Below, piece by piece: positions 8,596-17,266 of a DNA stretch of 64,000 bases. The stretch lies in contig NZ_JAWXVZ010000001.1 of the NCBI RefSeq assembly GCF_033843645.1, positions 62,001 to 126,000 on the forward strand, read 5' to 3'. The position numbers and the translations under genes are program-made. Every line of letters begins with the position of its first letter. Position 1 is the stretch's first letter. The stretch comes from Pseudovibrio zosterae (lineage in GTDB: Bacteria; Pseudomonadota; Alphaproteobacteria; Rhizobiales; Stappiaceae). The notes under the pieces are model-generated. The model saw only the letters and a list, made by a program, of their open reading frames with translations, was not told the origin of the DNA and did no database searches.

Positions 8596-8657
8596 ACTAA
8601 TGTGATGGTTTGCTGAACTTTTGACTTCCCTTAACGAAAATAGGGAGGTCTGCTTAA

Positions 8658-9335
8658 TCAGGTGAGCTGAGTGAAAAACTTGAGACGCGCCTTGTGCGCT
8701 TCAGCGATATGATGCCGTGCGGCCCTGTCTGCACGATCAAGATCACGCTTCACGATCGCGTCTACAATCTCTGCGTGCTCGTCAATCGCTTGACGACGAC
8801 GGTCGTCGTCCGTCAGCGTGGTGCCAGCCAACAACAGCAGAGACAGCCGCATATGGTCGATCTGCTCAACCAGATACCGGTTGTGCGAGGCAAGGTAAAA
8901 CCGGCGGTGGAATTCGCGGTTGGTGCGGATCAAACGCTCCGCATCTGCAAGGTGCTCTTTGTCAGAGGCCACCATCTCTTCCAGTATCTCGATCTCCGCA
9001 CTCGAAGCATGTTGGGCAGCCAAGCGTCCCGCAGTGCCTTCCAGCACTTCACGCAGAAAGTAGAGTTCGCTGATCTGGTTGTGGTCCAGCGTGGGGATCA
9101 CCATGCCCCGGTTCGGTTCATGAACCGCAAGCCCCTGTGCCTCAAGGCGCTTCAAGCCTTCGCGGATTGGTGTCCGGCTTACGCCAAATTTTTCCGCCAG
9201 CTCCGCTTCTCTCAAACGGCTGCCCGGTTTGAGCTCACGTGCTTCAATGGCTTTGATCAGGAGGCGGTAGATTTCCGCCCCGTTTGGAGAGTTGGCAACC
9301 ACGGTATCTCTACTTTCTCCTAGGGACTTCAGCAT
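8658..9335 (-). CDS. GntR-family regulator with FCD domain
   Basis: 225 residues from ATG 9335. The N-terminal winged helix carries REAELAEKFGVSRTPIREGL, the GntR hallmark. The C-terminal all-helical FCD effector domain includes HRRFYLASHNRYL and the later HEAIVDAI-like HAEIVDAIVKRD with histidines for a metal/organic-acid site. Typical ligands are sugar acids or short organic acids. It lies between gnd and deoR on the same strand; the gnd terminator precedes it. A TTG at 9398 would start inside that terminator, so I prefer 9335 although its ribosome site is weak. Confidence 0.88.
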   Translation of the reverse strand: MLKSLGESRDTVVANSPNGAEIYRLLIKAIEARELKPGSRLREAELAEKFGVSRTPIREGLKRLEAQGLAVHEPNRGMVIPTLDHNQISELYFLREVLEGTAGRLAAQHASSAEIEILEEMVASDKEHLADAERLIRTNREFHRRFYLASHNRYLVEQIDHMRLSLLLLAGTTLTDDDRRRQAIDEHAEIVDAIVKRDLDRADRAARHHIAEAHKARLKFFTQLT

Positions 9336-9378
9336 GAGTTGCGGATGTAAAGACCCACAGCTCCCTAATTCTTTTAGC

Positions 9379-9410
9379 AAAATAGCAGGGTACCGCAACG
9401 GTCCCTGCTA
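9379..9410 (-). terminator. gnd terminator
   Basis: On the minus strand TAGCAGGG plus ACCG pairs with CGGT plus CCCTGCTA (9383-9410) around a three-base loop with one bulged base, followed by TTTTGCT. It separates gnd from the GntR gene. Confidence 0.8.
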
Positions 9411-9443
9411 TAAAACATCGTGGTTCTCGTTATGAGTGTGGAT

Positions 9444-10871
9444 TTATGCGCCGCCAGCAGGCCAAGGACCGTGGAAACCGGAGCCTGCCTTGTCTGTACG
9501 CTCAAATCCGTGCTGACCGAAGAAGTCACGCTGACCCTGAATGACGTATGCCGCTGTCCGCTTCTGGCGCATCATGTCAAATGAACCCATGGCTGCGGCA
9601 AGACCCGGCATTGGAATGCCGGAGAGGATCGCTTTGGAGAGCGTCTCCCGCAGGCCCGGTGCCGCATCTTTCATGCGCTCTGCAATGGTCGGTGCCAGAT
9701 ACAGAGAAGGCAGCTCAGGATTTTCATCATAGGCAGAGGCGATCTCATCCAGAAAGCGGGAACGGATAATGCAGCCTTGACGCCAAATCCGGGCGATCGT
9801 GCCCATTGGCAGGTCCCAACCGTTCTCTGTGCCGCCTGCAGCCAAAACCGCAAAGCCTTCTGCATAGGCCGCGATCTTGCCCGCAATCAGCGCGCGCTCG
9901 CAGGCATCAATGCCAGCCTGTTTGTCTTCCCAGGACTGCGGCACTTCGTTGTTAGGATAGATCTCGGCGATCTCCTGACGCAGCGCCCGGTTTGCTGAAA
10001 TGCAGCGCGAGGCGACAGCAGCGTCAATGCCGGTGGCTGGTACGCCAAGCGCATGCGCTTCAACGGCAGACCAGCGGCCGGTGCCCTTTTGGCCCGCCGT
10101 ATCGAGGATTACTTCCAGAATTGGCTTGCCGCTGTCCTCGTCGATCACGCCCATCACATTGGCGGTGATTTCGATGAGGTAAGAAGCCAGAGGGCCTTCG
10201 TTCCACTTCTTGAACACGTCAGCCTGCTCGGCGATGGAAAGCCCAAGGCACTTGGTCAGCACTTCATGCACTTCTGCGATCATCTGCATATCGGCATATT
10301 CAATGCCGTTGTGCAGGGTCTTCACAAAGTGGCCAGCGCCCTCTGGTCCCATCAGTGCAGAGCAGGGTTCGCCATCATGCTTGGCGGAAATCGCGTCAAG
10401 AATTGGCTGAATGCGGGTATACGCAGCTTCAGATGCGCCCACCATGATGGACGGGCCGTGACGCGCGCCTTCCGCGCCGCCGGAAACACCCATGCCGACA
10501 AAGGTGAATGGCGTGTCGGCCAGCTCGCGATAGCGGCGGTTGCTGTCGTGGTAGTCGCTGTTGCCAGCATCAATCAGAATGTCGCTCTCGGAGAGGAATG
10601 GCTTCAGCGCTTCAATCTGCTGATCAATCGCTTCGCCCGCTTTCACCATCATGATGATCGGACGCGGGGCCTTAATGGCCTTCACCAGTTCTTCAAGGCT
10701 GTAGCACGCGATGAACTGGTCTTTCAGATGAGCCGCATTTTCCATGAAGGCTGTTGTCTTTTCCGGCGTCCGGTTAAACACAGCAACCTTGTATCCATTA
10801 TCTGCAATGTTCAGGGCCAGGTTGGCACCCATGACCCCCAGTCCGATGAGGCCGATATCCGCCTGTGTCAT
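9444..10871 (-). CDS. gnd: 6-phosphogluconate dehydrogenase, decarboxylating
   Basis: Oxidises 6-phosphogluconate to ribulose-5-phosphate and CO2 with NADP in the pentose phosphate pathway, in the cytosol. The 475-aa length is the long, E. coli-like form. GLGVMGANLALNIADNGYKV (residues 9-28) is the Rossmann motif; HFVKTLHNGIEYADMQMI near residue 186 carries the catalytic lysine; the C-terminal tail (DFFGQHGFERTD) completes the active site of the partner subunit. A single-gene unit with its own terminator, next to a GntR regulator, which suggests control by a sugar acid. Confidence 0.96.
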   Translation of the reverse strand: MTQADIGLIGLGVMGANLALNIADNGYKVAVFNRTPEKTTAFMENAAHLKDQFIACYSLEELVKAIKAPRPIIMMVKAGEAIDQQIEALKPFLSESDILIDAGNSDYHDSNRRYRELADTPFTFVGMGVSGGAEGARHGPSIMVGASEAAYTRIQPILDAISAKHDGEPCSALMGPEGAGHFVKTLHNGIEYADMQMIAEVHEVLTKCLGLSIAEQADVFKKWNEGPLASYLIEITANVMGVIDEDSGKPILEVILDTAGQKGTGRWSAVEAHALGVPATGIDAAVASRCISANRALRQEIAEIYPNNEVPQSWEDKQAGIDACERALIAGKIAAYAEGFAVLAAGGTENGWDLPMGTIARIWRQGCIIRSRFLDEIASAYDENPELPSLYLAPTIAERMKDAAPGLRETLSKAILSGIPMPGLAAAMGSFDMMRQKRTAAYVIQGQRDFFGQHGFERTDKAGSGFHGPWPAGGA

Positions 10872-10985
10872 GTCAGAACTCCTGAAGTTGTTCTTGTCGA
10901 GAACCGTTTCTTGCGCGGTTCGGCTTTGTCGCCCCTATGCAGCATTTGCACGCATTAAAACTCTGCCAGTGGCATAGGCAAAAAA

Positions 10986-11013
10986 ATGGGCCTTGCCAAG
11001 TGCCAAGACCCAT
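10986..11013 (-). terminator. ldh terminator
   Basis: On the minus strand ATGGGTCTTG pairs with CAAGGCCCAT (ten pairs, one wobble) around an eight-base loop, then TTTTTTG. A classic Rho-independent terminator, directly after the dehydrogenase stop. Confidence 0.88.
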
Positions 11014-11036
11014 TCTCTCTCATTGATTACCGCAGA

Positions 11037-11981
11037 TTAGCTCCGGGTGGCTGAAAGGACCGCATCTGCTGCGGCCTTGAGTGACTCGGCGCTCTGGCGC
11101 AGCTGCGCTTCCTCTTCCGGTGTAATGGAAGGAAACAGCGTGGCCTCAATGCCCTTGGCACCCACAACGCGTGGAATGGAAAGCGCAATGTTCTTCACGC
11201 CCACGATTTCCGGGTTCACCATGCTCAGGCCGATCACGGCATGCTCGTTGTGCAAGATCGCTTTTACGATGCGTGTCAGACCAGCGCCGATGCCATAGTT
11301 GGTGACGCCCTTCCCTTCGATGATCGAATAGGCCGCGCGCCGCACGCCCACGTCAATCCTGGCTTTGACCTCTTCGGTCAGCGGGCGGCCAATTTGCTCG
11401 GCGAATTTATGGGCGCTGGTGTTGCCCGCCTTGGCACCCGACCAGATCAGCACTTCACTGTCGCCATGCTCCCCAAGCACATCCGCATGCACGGAAATGG
11501 GGGAAATGCCAAGGTGCTGCCCAAGCAGCGTGCGGAACCGAGCTGTGTCCAAGATAGTGCCAGAGCCGATCACGCGGTGCGCTGGCAGGCCGGAGATTTC
11601 CGTTGCAACGCTGGTCATGATGTCCACCGGGTTGGCCGCAATCAGCAGGATCGCATCCGGTGCATACTTCAAGACCTCGGGAATAATGGTGCCAAACACC
11701 TGCGCATTACGGGCCAGCAATTCGATGCGGCTCTCGCCGGGCTTCTGGCCAACACCTGCGGCGATAATCACCACCTTGGCGCCCGCCAGTTCCGAGTAAT
11801 CACCGGCGCGCACCTTCACCGCATGGGAAAACGGGGTCGCATGCCAGATATCTTCCGCTTGGGCGATTGCAAGTTTTGGGTTGTAGTCGACCAGAACCAG
11901 TTCATTTCCCACGCCGTTCAGCACAAGCGCGTAGGCCGCCGTACTACCAACAGCGCCAACACCAACAACACCAATTTTCAT
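11037..11981 (-). CDS. ldh: L-lactate dehydrogenase (LDH/MDH superfamily)
   Basis: NAD-dependent 2-hydroxyacid dehydrogenase, 314 residues from ATG 11981, which follows GGAGAG. GVVGVGAVGSTAAYALV is the NAD-binding loop with the aspartate in LVLVDYN. The substrate-specificity loop reads GVGQKPGESR; glutamine before the KP pair is the lactate type, while malate enzymes have arginine there. The catalytic histidine is in VLGEHGDSEVLIWS. So pyruvate/lactate is the likely pair. A seven-residue longer start at 12002 is possible but has no ribosome site. Confidence 0.88.
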   Translation of the reverse strand: MKIGVVGVGAVGSTAAYALVLNGVGNELVLVDYNPKLAIAQAEDIWHATPFSHAVKVRAGDYSELAGAKVVIIAAGVGQKPGESRIELLARNAQVFGTIIPEVLKYAPDAILLIAANPVDIMTSVATEISGLPAHRVIGSGTILDTARFRTLLGQHLGISPISVHADVLGEHGDSEVLIWSGAKAGNTSAHKFAEQIGRPLTEEVKARIDVGVRRAAYSIIEGKGVTNYGIGAGLTRIVKAILHNEHAVIGLSMVNPEIVGVKNIALSIPRVVGAKGIEATLFPSITPEEEAQLRQSAESLKAAADAVLSATRS

Positions 11982-12078
11982 CACACTCTCCAGAGGGTTC
12001 ACGAACCTTAAGAACTCTTAGGGTTGGTTCATGGCAATCTGCAACCTTAGTCTAAGCAAAACAGCAGGACGTGACAAA

Positions 12079-12975
12079 TTAGCGCTGACACGAGCCACAG
12101 AAAAACGTCGATCTGCCATTTTGCACCACGCGTTCAATGGTGCCGCTACAGTCCGGCTTGCGGCAGGGCTGGCCCTCTTGATCATAAACGGCAAAGCTGT
12201 GCTGGAAATAGCCAAGAGAGCCGTCGGTTTGAACGTGGTCTTTAAGCGTCGAGCCGCCCGCTTCTATGGCCTCTGCCAGCACGTCGCGAATGCAGGTCGC
12301 TAAAAGGTCCCGCTTTTCTTTTTTCTTGGCACCGCGCCCGCTGATGCTGCCCGCTGCAGCAGATGGGTTCAGCCCGGCTCGCCACAACGCCTCGCAAACA
12401 TAGATGTTGCCAAGGCCTGCAATGAACTTCTGGTTCAACAGCGCAGCCTTGAAGCTGGTCTTCTTGCCCTCAAAGATGTGGCCGAGATAGGCGCCGTCCA
12501 GCTGGTTGCCGAGGGGCTCGATCCCCATTTGCGCAAACAGCTTGTGCTCGTGCAGGCCCCGTCGCTCAATCAGATCCATGAAGCCAAAGCGGCGCGGGTC
12601 ATTGTAAACCACCCGGGCGTGGGCCCCGCTTTGCTCATTGTTCAGATGAAACACCACGTGATCATGCTGGGGCAGCTTGGAGGCCGGGTAGTAGGTGTCG
12701 GCCAGCGGCGCGCCGTTTTCCGATACATCGATGCGGAACGAGCCGGACATGCCCAGATGCATGACAAGCACATCACCGCTTTCCATGTCACCCATCAGGT
12801 ATTTCGCCCGGCGTCCAAGGCTGGTCATGCGCACGCCGGTCAGGCGTTCAACAAACTTGTCGGGAAACGGAAAGCGCAAGTCAGGCCGGTTCTGTTCAAT
12901 CCGCGTTATGATTGATCCCTCAAAATGGGGCGCGAGGCCACGGCGAACCGTTTCCACCTCTGGTAATTCAGGCAT
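12079..12975 (-). CDS. mutM: formamidopyrimidine-DNA glycosylase
   Basis: Base-excision repair enzyme removing 8-oxoguanine and ring-opened purines with AP-lyase activity, 298 residues. After Met removal it begins PELPEVETVRRGL, with the catalytic N-terminal proline and glutamate. RRAKYL holds the conserved lysine near residue 60. The C-terminal zinc finger has paired cysteines in CRKPDC and CGSC. It is divergent from ubiE, an arrangement common in Hyphomicrobiales. The longer frame to 13041 only adds unrelated sequence before the invariant MPELPEVET. Confidence 0.97.
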   Translation of the reverse strand: MPELPEVETVRRGLAPHFEGSIITRIEQNRPDLRFPFPDKFVERLTGVRMTSLGRRAKYLMGDMESGDVLVMHLGMSGSFRIDVSENGAPLADTYYPASKLPQHDHVVFHLNNEQSGAHARVVYNDPRRFGFMDLIERRGLHEHKLFAQMGIEPLGNQLDGAYLGHIFEGKKTSFKAALLNQKFIAGLGNIYVCEALWRAGLNPSAAAGSISGRGAKKKEKRDLLATCIRDVLAEAIEAGGSTLKDHVQTDGSLGYFQHSFAVYDQEGQPCRKPDCSGTIERVVQNGRSTFFCGSCQR

Positions 12976-13100
12976 GGTTGATCCAAGTAATGAGTGGACG
13001 CATGCTCCGGTTGATACCGTTGCATATCTGAGCCGCAACAATAGCGCTCCGGAATATCCTGTACTATGGTCCGCAGCGAATTGGAGAAAAATTGGAAAAA

Positions 13101-13904
13101 ATGGCGCGCGATACTTCTTCTACAGCTCGCAGTTCTGTGAGCGATCCCGCAGAAATGGCCACCAGCTTCGGTTTTACCACCGTCAAGGAAGGTGAGAAGC
13201 AAGACCTCGTGGATGACGTTTTCCACAAGGTGGCCACCCGCTACGACCTCATGAATGATCTGATGTCCGGCGGCATGCACCGGTTGTGGAAGGATGCCAT
13301 GATCTCCGCGCTCAACCCACCCACCCACGGCGCCCGCCCTTGGCGGTTGCTCGACGTGGCTGGCGGCACGGGCGACATCGCGACACGGGTTGTCGAGCGC
13401 TCGGGTAAAACGGCCTCCGCCATCGTCTGCGACATCAATGGCTCCATGCTGGGTGTCGGCAAGGAACGCGCCGCGAAGGCCGGGCTGTCAGAGCACATAG
13501 AGTTTGTTCAGGGCAACGCAGAAGACCTGCCGTTCCCGGACAATCATTTTGACGCCTACACCATCGCCTTTGGAATTCGCAACGTGCCGCAGATCGAGAA
13601 AGCACTGCAGCAGGCCCATCGCGTTTTGAAGCGCGGCGGCCGCTTCATGTGCCTTGAGTTCTCGCAGGTGGATGTGCCCGCCCTCGACAAGGTCTACGAC
13701 CTGTTTTCGTTTCACGCGATCCCGAAAATGGGCGCGATGGTCACGGGCGATGGCGATCCTTACGCCTATCTGGTCGAATCGATCCGCAAGTTCCCGAACC
13801 AGGAACGCTTTGCCGAGATGATCCGCCGCGCCGGGTTCCAGCGTGTCACCTACCGCAACTACACAGGTGGCATTGCCGCTCTGCACTCTGGCTGGAAACT
13901 GTAA
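13101..13904 (+). CDS. ubiE: demethylmenaquinone / 2-polyprenyl-1,4-benzoquinol methyltransferase
   Basis: SAM-dependent C-methyltransferase of ubiquinone (and, where present, menaquinone) synthesis. 267 residues from ATG 13101. VFHKVATRYDLMNDLMSGGM is the family's motif after the N-terminal tail; LDVAGGTGDIATRV is the SAM-binding loop; FGIRNV and RVLKRGGRF follow. It is followed six bases later by ubiB, so the two form an operon for quinone synthesis. A TTG at 13092 is an alternative start. Confidence 0.96.
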   Translation: MARDTSSTARSSVSDPAEMATSFGFTTVKEGEKQDLVDDVFHKVATRYDLMNDLMSGGMHRLWKDAMISALNPPTHGARPWRLLDVAGGTGDIATRVVERSGKTASAIVCDINGSMLGVGKERAAKAGLSEHIEFVQGNAEDLPFPDNHFDAYTIAFGIRNVPQIEKALQQAHRVLKRGGRFMCLEFSQVDVPALDKVYDLFSFHAIPKMGAMVTGDGDPYAYLVESIRKFPNQERFAEMIRRAGFQRVTYRNYTGGIAALHSGWKL

Positions 13905-13910
13905 CCGAAT

Positions 13911-15494
13911 ATGCTCAAATCCATTCTGCCGTTTTTCCGTCTGGTCATTGCAGGCTTCGTCATGGCGCGCGAAGGGGTGTTCGGCCTCGCATCGCTGCCA
14001 GACACGCCGCCCGCCGCGCGTCTTGCACTTCGCATCATTCGTCTCGTCGAGCGGCGCGGCGTTCAGAAGAAGGACGCAGCGGCCCGCCTGACAGACGCGC
14101 TGAACCGCCTTGGGCCCTCTTACATCAAGCTCGGTCAGTTTCTCGCGACCCGGCCGGATGTGGTAGGTCGTGAGGCGGCAAAGGAGCTGTCTTCGCTCCA
14201 AGACAATGTGCCTGCTTTCGACACCAATCATGCGCGCGCAACCATCGAAGACCAGTTCGGCGTGAAGGTTGAAGAACTCTTTGAGGAATTTGGCGAACCG
14301 ATCGCGGCAGCGTCCATCGCACAGGTTCACACGGCGCAAATTCGCACGCCCTCCGGGGAGCTTGAGAAGGTCGCCGTCAAGGTGCTGCGCCCGGGCGTTG
14401 AGCGCCGCTTCCAGCGCGATCTTCAAAGCTTTTATTTGGCGGCTAATTTTGTCGAGCGCTTTGTGCCTGCCAGCCGCCGCCTGCGCCCGCTTGCCGTGGT
14501 CGACACACTGGCCCGCAGCGTCGCGGTCGAGATGGACTTCCGCATGGAAGCCGCCGCGCTCTCCGAGATGGCGGAGAACATCAAGGAAGATCCGAACTTC
14601 AAGGTGCCTCAGGTCAACTGGCCCCGCACGTCCCGCTCCATTCTCACCATGGAATGGATCGACGGCATCAAGCTGACCAATCTGGAAGCGGTTGAAAACT
14701 CAGGTCACAACCTGCCAGAGCTTGGCAACCACGTCATTCAGAGCTTCTTGCGTCACGCACTGCGCGACGGCTTCTTCCACGCCGACATGCATCAGGGCAA
14801 TCTGTTCGTTCAGGACAACGGCACCCTCGTTGCCGTGGACCTTGGAATTACCGGGCGGCTCGATGTGGCCGAGCGCCGCTTCCTTGCCGAAATTCTCTAT
14901 GGTTTCATCACCCGCGACTACCGCCGTGTTGCCGAGGTTCATTTCGAAGCAGGGTATGTCCCGTCAAATCAGGATGTGGATGTGTTCGCGCAGGCGATCC
15001 GCGCCATCGGTGAGCCCATTCACGGGCATGACGCCAGTGAAATCTCCATGGCGCGTCTGCTCACACAGCTGTTCGAAGTGACTGAGCTGTTCGACATGCA
15101 CACCCAGCCTCAGCTGATCATGCTGCAAAAGAACATGGTCGTGGTGGAGGGCGTGGCCCGCACGCTGAACCCGCATCTGGACATGTGGCGCACGGCAGAC
15201 CCTGTGGTGCGCACCTGGATTCAGAGCAACCTCGGACCTGGCGGCAAGATTTCAGACCTGGCATCCAGCATTGGCGTGCTCAGCCGCATGGCAACAAGTT
15301 TGCCGATCCTTGCCGATCGCGCCGCGCGCCTCTCTGGAGATCTGGAGTCCATGGCCCATCACGGCCTGCGCTTTGACGAAAAGACCGCAGAGGCCATCGG
15401 CAAGGCAGAGGCGCGTCACAGCCGTTCCGGGCGCTGGGCGCTCTGGGTCATCGCGGCATCTTTGGCCGCACTGGCGTACTCGCAGATCGTGTGA
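13911..15494 (+). CDS. ubiB: ubiquinone biosynthesis kinase-like protein
   Basis: ABC1/ADCK/UbiB-family atypical kinase-like ATPase needed for ubiquinone synthesis, 527 residues. The KxGQ segment appears as YIKLGQFLATRPDV; the catalytic loop as FFHADMHQGNLFV; the metal-binding aspartate in LVAVDLGITGRL. The C-terminus ends in a membrane anchor (WALWVIAASLAALAYSQIV), matching an inner-membrane location near the Coq/Ubi complex. It shares a transcript with ubiE. The coaBC gene that often follows in relatives is absent here. Confidence 0.95.
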   Translation: MLKSILPFFRLVIAGFVMAREGVFGLASLPDTPPAARLALRIIRLVERRGVQKKDAAARLTDALNRLGPSYIKLGQFLATRPDVVGREAAKELSSLQDNVPAFDTNHARATIEDQFGVKVEELFEEFGEPIAAASIAQVHTAQIRTPSGELEKVAVKVLRPGVERRFQRDLQSFYLAANFVERFVPASRRLRPLAVVDTLARSVAVEMDFRMEAAALSEMAENIKEDPNFKVPQVNWPRTSRSILTMEWIDGIKLTNLEAVENSGHNLPELGNHVIQSFLRHALRDGFFHADMHQGNLFVQDNGTLVAVDLGITGRLDVAERRFLAEILYGFITRDYRRVAEVHFEAGYVPSNQDVDVFAQAIRAIGEPIHGHDASEISMARLLTQLFEVTELFDMHTQPQLIMLQKNMVVVEGVARTLNPHLDMWRTADPVVRTWIQSNLGPGGKISDLASSIGVLSRMATSLPILADRAARLSGDLESMAHHGLRFDEKTAEAIGKAEARHSRSGRWALWVIAASLAALAYSQIV

Positions 15495-15643
15495 GTCGGT
15501 CAAAAACCTATCTAAACTCAAGGCTGAGATGGGAAGGGCAGCATTCTGCAGCGCTTCACCTGCTCAGCCTTTTGTTTGTTCAGAAAAAACAAAGCTCTCC
15601 CAGCGGTTTGTGCAGTGCGTGAACCTGTTTCATCCACTCCCCG

Positions 15644-15664
15644 ACAATTTTAATTATGAATTGT
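15644..15664. promoter_or_regulatory. operator-like inverted repeat upstream of tetR
   Basis: ACAATT (15644-15649) and AATTGT (15659-15664) are exact inverted arms in a 21-bp AT-rich site, about 110 bases before the TetR-family start. TetR repressors often bind such a site near their own gene; this is inference. Confidence 0.3.
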
Positions 15665-15773
15665 AAGCGGGTTTAAAAAGCCGAAAACCTGATAGAACTG
15701 GTGTATTCATAAGTTGCCTTAGCGGAAGCAATGTGAATAAACTATTCTGATAAGCGCTGCGTGGAGAGAGACA

Positions 15774-16439
15774 GTGTCAGACCACTCAGAATTGGGAACA
15801 CGAGGAAGATTGTTGGACAGTGCGGAACGCCTGTTGGCCGAAAAAGGGCTAGCAAGCACATCCGTGCGCATGATCACGGAGCATGCGGGTGCCAACGTCG
15901 CTGCTGTAAATTATCATTTCGGCAGCAAGGAAGATCTTGTTCGTGCGGTCCTGAAACGTCGCCTCCGGGACATTGACGACATGCGCATCCAGCGCCTTGA
16001 CGCATTGGAAGTGGGTGGTCGTAAGCCGTCGCAGGAAGAGGTCGTGCGTGCTTTTCTCGAGCCTCTCATCGTGCAGGGCATCTCAAGAGAGACGGGGCGT
16101 CTTGTGCCATTCGTGGTGTTGATCCGGCAGGTCTTGTCAGACCCTGAAGCTGGTCAGAAGATCATGAAGAGCTGGGAACCTTCCACCGTGATGGCCCGCA
16201 CGTCGCAGGCCTTGGCCCGCGCTTTGGGCACGGAAACACCGTCCGGGCCGCGGGCGCAACTTCTCATGATGCTCATGCATAGTGCAGCGCTTGAAGCGCT
16301 CTATGTCATCACCGGGGCTGGCAACATGCCCTACGAACAGACCATGGATAGTGACGAGGTGGTCGAAAGCACCATTCGTTATGTCACCAGCGGTGTTGGT
16401 GCCTTCTTCCAGGAACAGGACGTGTTGGAAGACGCTTGA
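15774..16439 (+). CDS. TetR-family transcriptional regulator
   Basis: 221 residues from a GTG at 15774, supported by GGAGAGAG just upstream. The N-terminal helix-turn-helix (SVRMITEHAGANVAAVNYHF, residues 31-50) and the following GSKEDLVRAVL match the TetR recognition region. The C-terminal ligand domain is helical and loosely like the CecR/YbiH branch, but no ligand can be named. The gene is convergent with alkB and has no obvious target next to it; its own promoter may be its target. Confidence 0.85.
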   Translation: MSDHSELGTRGRLLDSAERLLAEKGLASTSVRMITEHAGANVAAVNYHFGSKEDLVRAVLKRRLRDIDDMRIQRLDALEVGGRKPSQEEVVRAFLEPLIVQGISRETGRLVPFVVLIRQVLSDPEAGQKIMKSWEPSTVMARTSQALARALGTETPSGPRAQLLMMLMHSAALEALYVITGAGNMPYEQTMDSDEVVESTIRYVTSGVGAFFQEQDVLEDA

Positions 16440-16448
16440 TTTCCTTGA

Positions 16449-16479
16449 GAAAACGAGGCTATGGCGCTCCGGCGTTTTC
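16449..16479. terminator. possible bidirectional terminator between tetR and alkB
   Basis: GAAAACG (16449-16455) pairs with CGTTTTC (16473-16479) across a 17-base loop, between two convergent genes. Each strand has A/T in the arms. The loop is long, so this is a weak call. Confidence 0.35.
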
Positions 16480-16495
16480 AACCGCATCCAAAAGC

Positions 16496-17119
16496 TCAGA
16501 ACGGTGTCACCCGTCGCAGGGTCAAGTTGAGCCGGCCGCCGGCGCTAAGCAAGGGTGAGCTTCCCCACATCACTTTGGATATGCCGTGGTAGCACAGCCG
16601 CGCCGCGCCTCCGAACACGATCACGTCGCCAGAAGTCAGGGTGATGGATTGTGTCTTGCCACCTCGTGTGGTCTGGCCTACGCGAAAAAGCGCCGTGTCG
16701 CCGAGGCTCACGGAAACCACAGGTGCCTCAAAAGTGCTTTCATCCCTGTCTTGATGAAGGCCCATCTTGGCTCCTTCTCCGTAGAAGTTGACAAGGCATG
16801 CCTCCGGGGGCGCAAAGCACTCAGCGACATCTTCCCAAAGCTTCAGCATGATCTCCGGCATGGGCGGCCACGGCGCGCCCGTTGTCGGGTGTTCCCGCTG
16901 ATAGCGGTAGCCGGCCCGGTCCGAAACCCAGCCGAGAGAGCCGCAATTGGTCATCTGCACTGAAAAAGGTGTCCCTGTGCGCGGCATCACGGGTTGAAAC
17001 AGCGGTGCTTGCTTCACAACATCCCGCAGCAGCGCCACCATAGCCCTTTGATCTGAAGCGTCAAAGTAGCCGGGGAAGTAGCGAAAGCCCTCTGGCAATG
17101 TGGTTGGCAGTTCAAGCAA
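16496..17119 (-). CDS. alkB: alpha-ketoglutarate-dependent DNA-repair dioxygenase
   Basis: AlkB-family Fe(II)/2-oxoglutarate enzyme that removes methyl groups from 1-methyladenine and 3-methylcytosine. 207 residues. The iron ligands are seen as HQDRDE (H-x-D) and the distal histidine in LCYHGISKV; the 2-oxoglutarate arginines are in RLNLTLRRV. FYGEGAKMGLHQDRDE is the family signature. No ATG precedes the fold, so a TTG at 17119 is used, with GAGG nine bases before it. It stands alone, convergent with tetR. Confidence 0.93.
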   Translation of the reverse strand: MLELPTTLPEGFRYFPGYFDASDQRAMVALLRDVVKQAPLFQPVMPRTGTPFSVQMTNCGSLGWVSDRAGYRYQREHPTTGAPWPPMPEIMLKLWEDVAECFAPPEACLVNFYGEGAKMGLHQDRDESTFEAPVVSVSLGDTALFRVGQTTRGGKTQSITLTSGDVIVFGGAARLCYHGISKVMWGSSPLLSAGGRLNLTLRRVTPF

Positions 17120-17266
17120 AGCGGTGCCTCAAGTCCTTTCTCGCAAGGCCATTATAACGCGTAAAAGCTGCCTGATGAATGCAATTGCACCATTTGGCTT
17201 GCAACCTGCAACGCAAGGGGTGCTTAATGGCCTCAGCCACCAGCCAGTAAAGAGGGTGTCCAGCAC

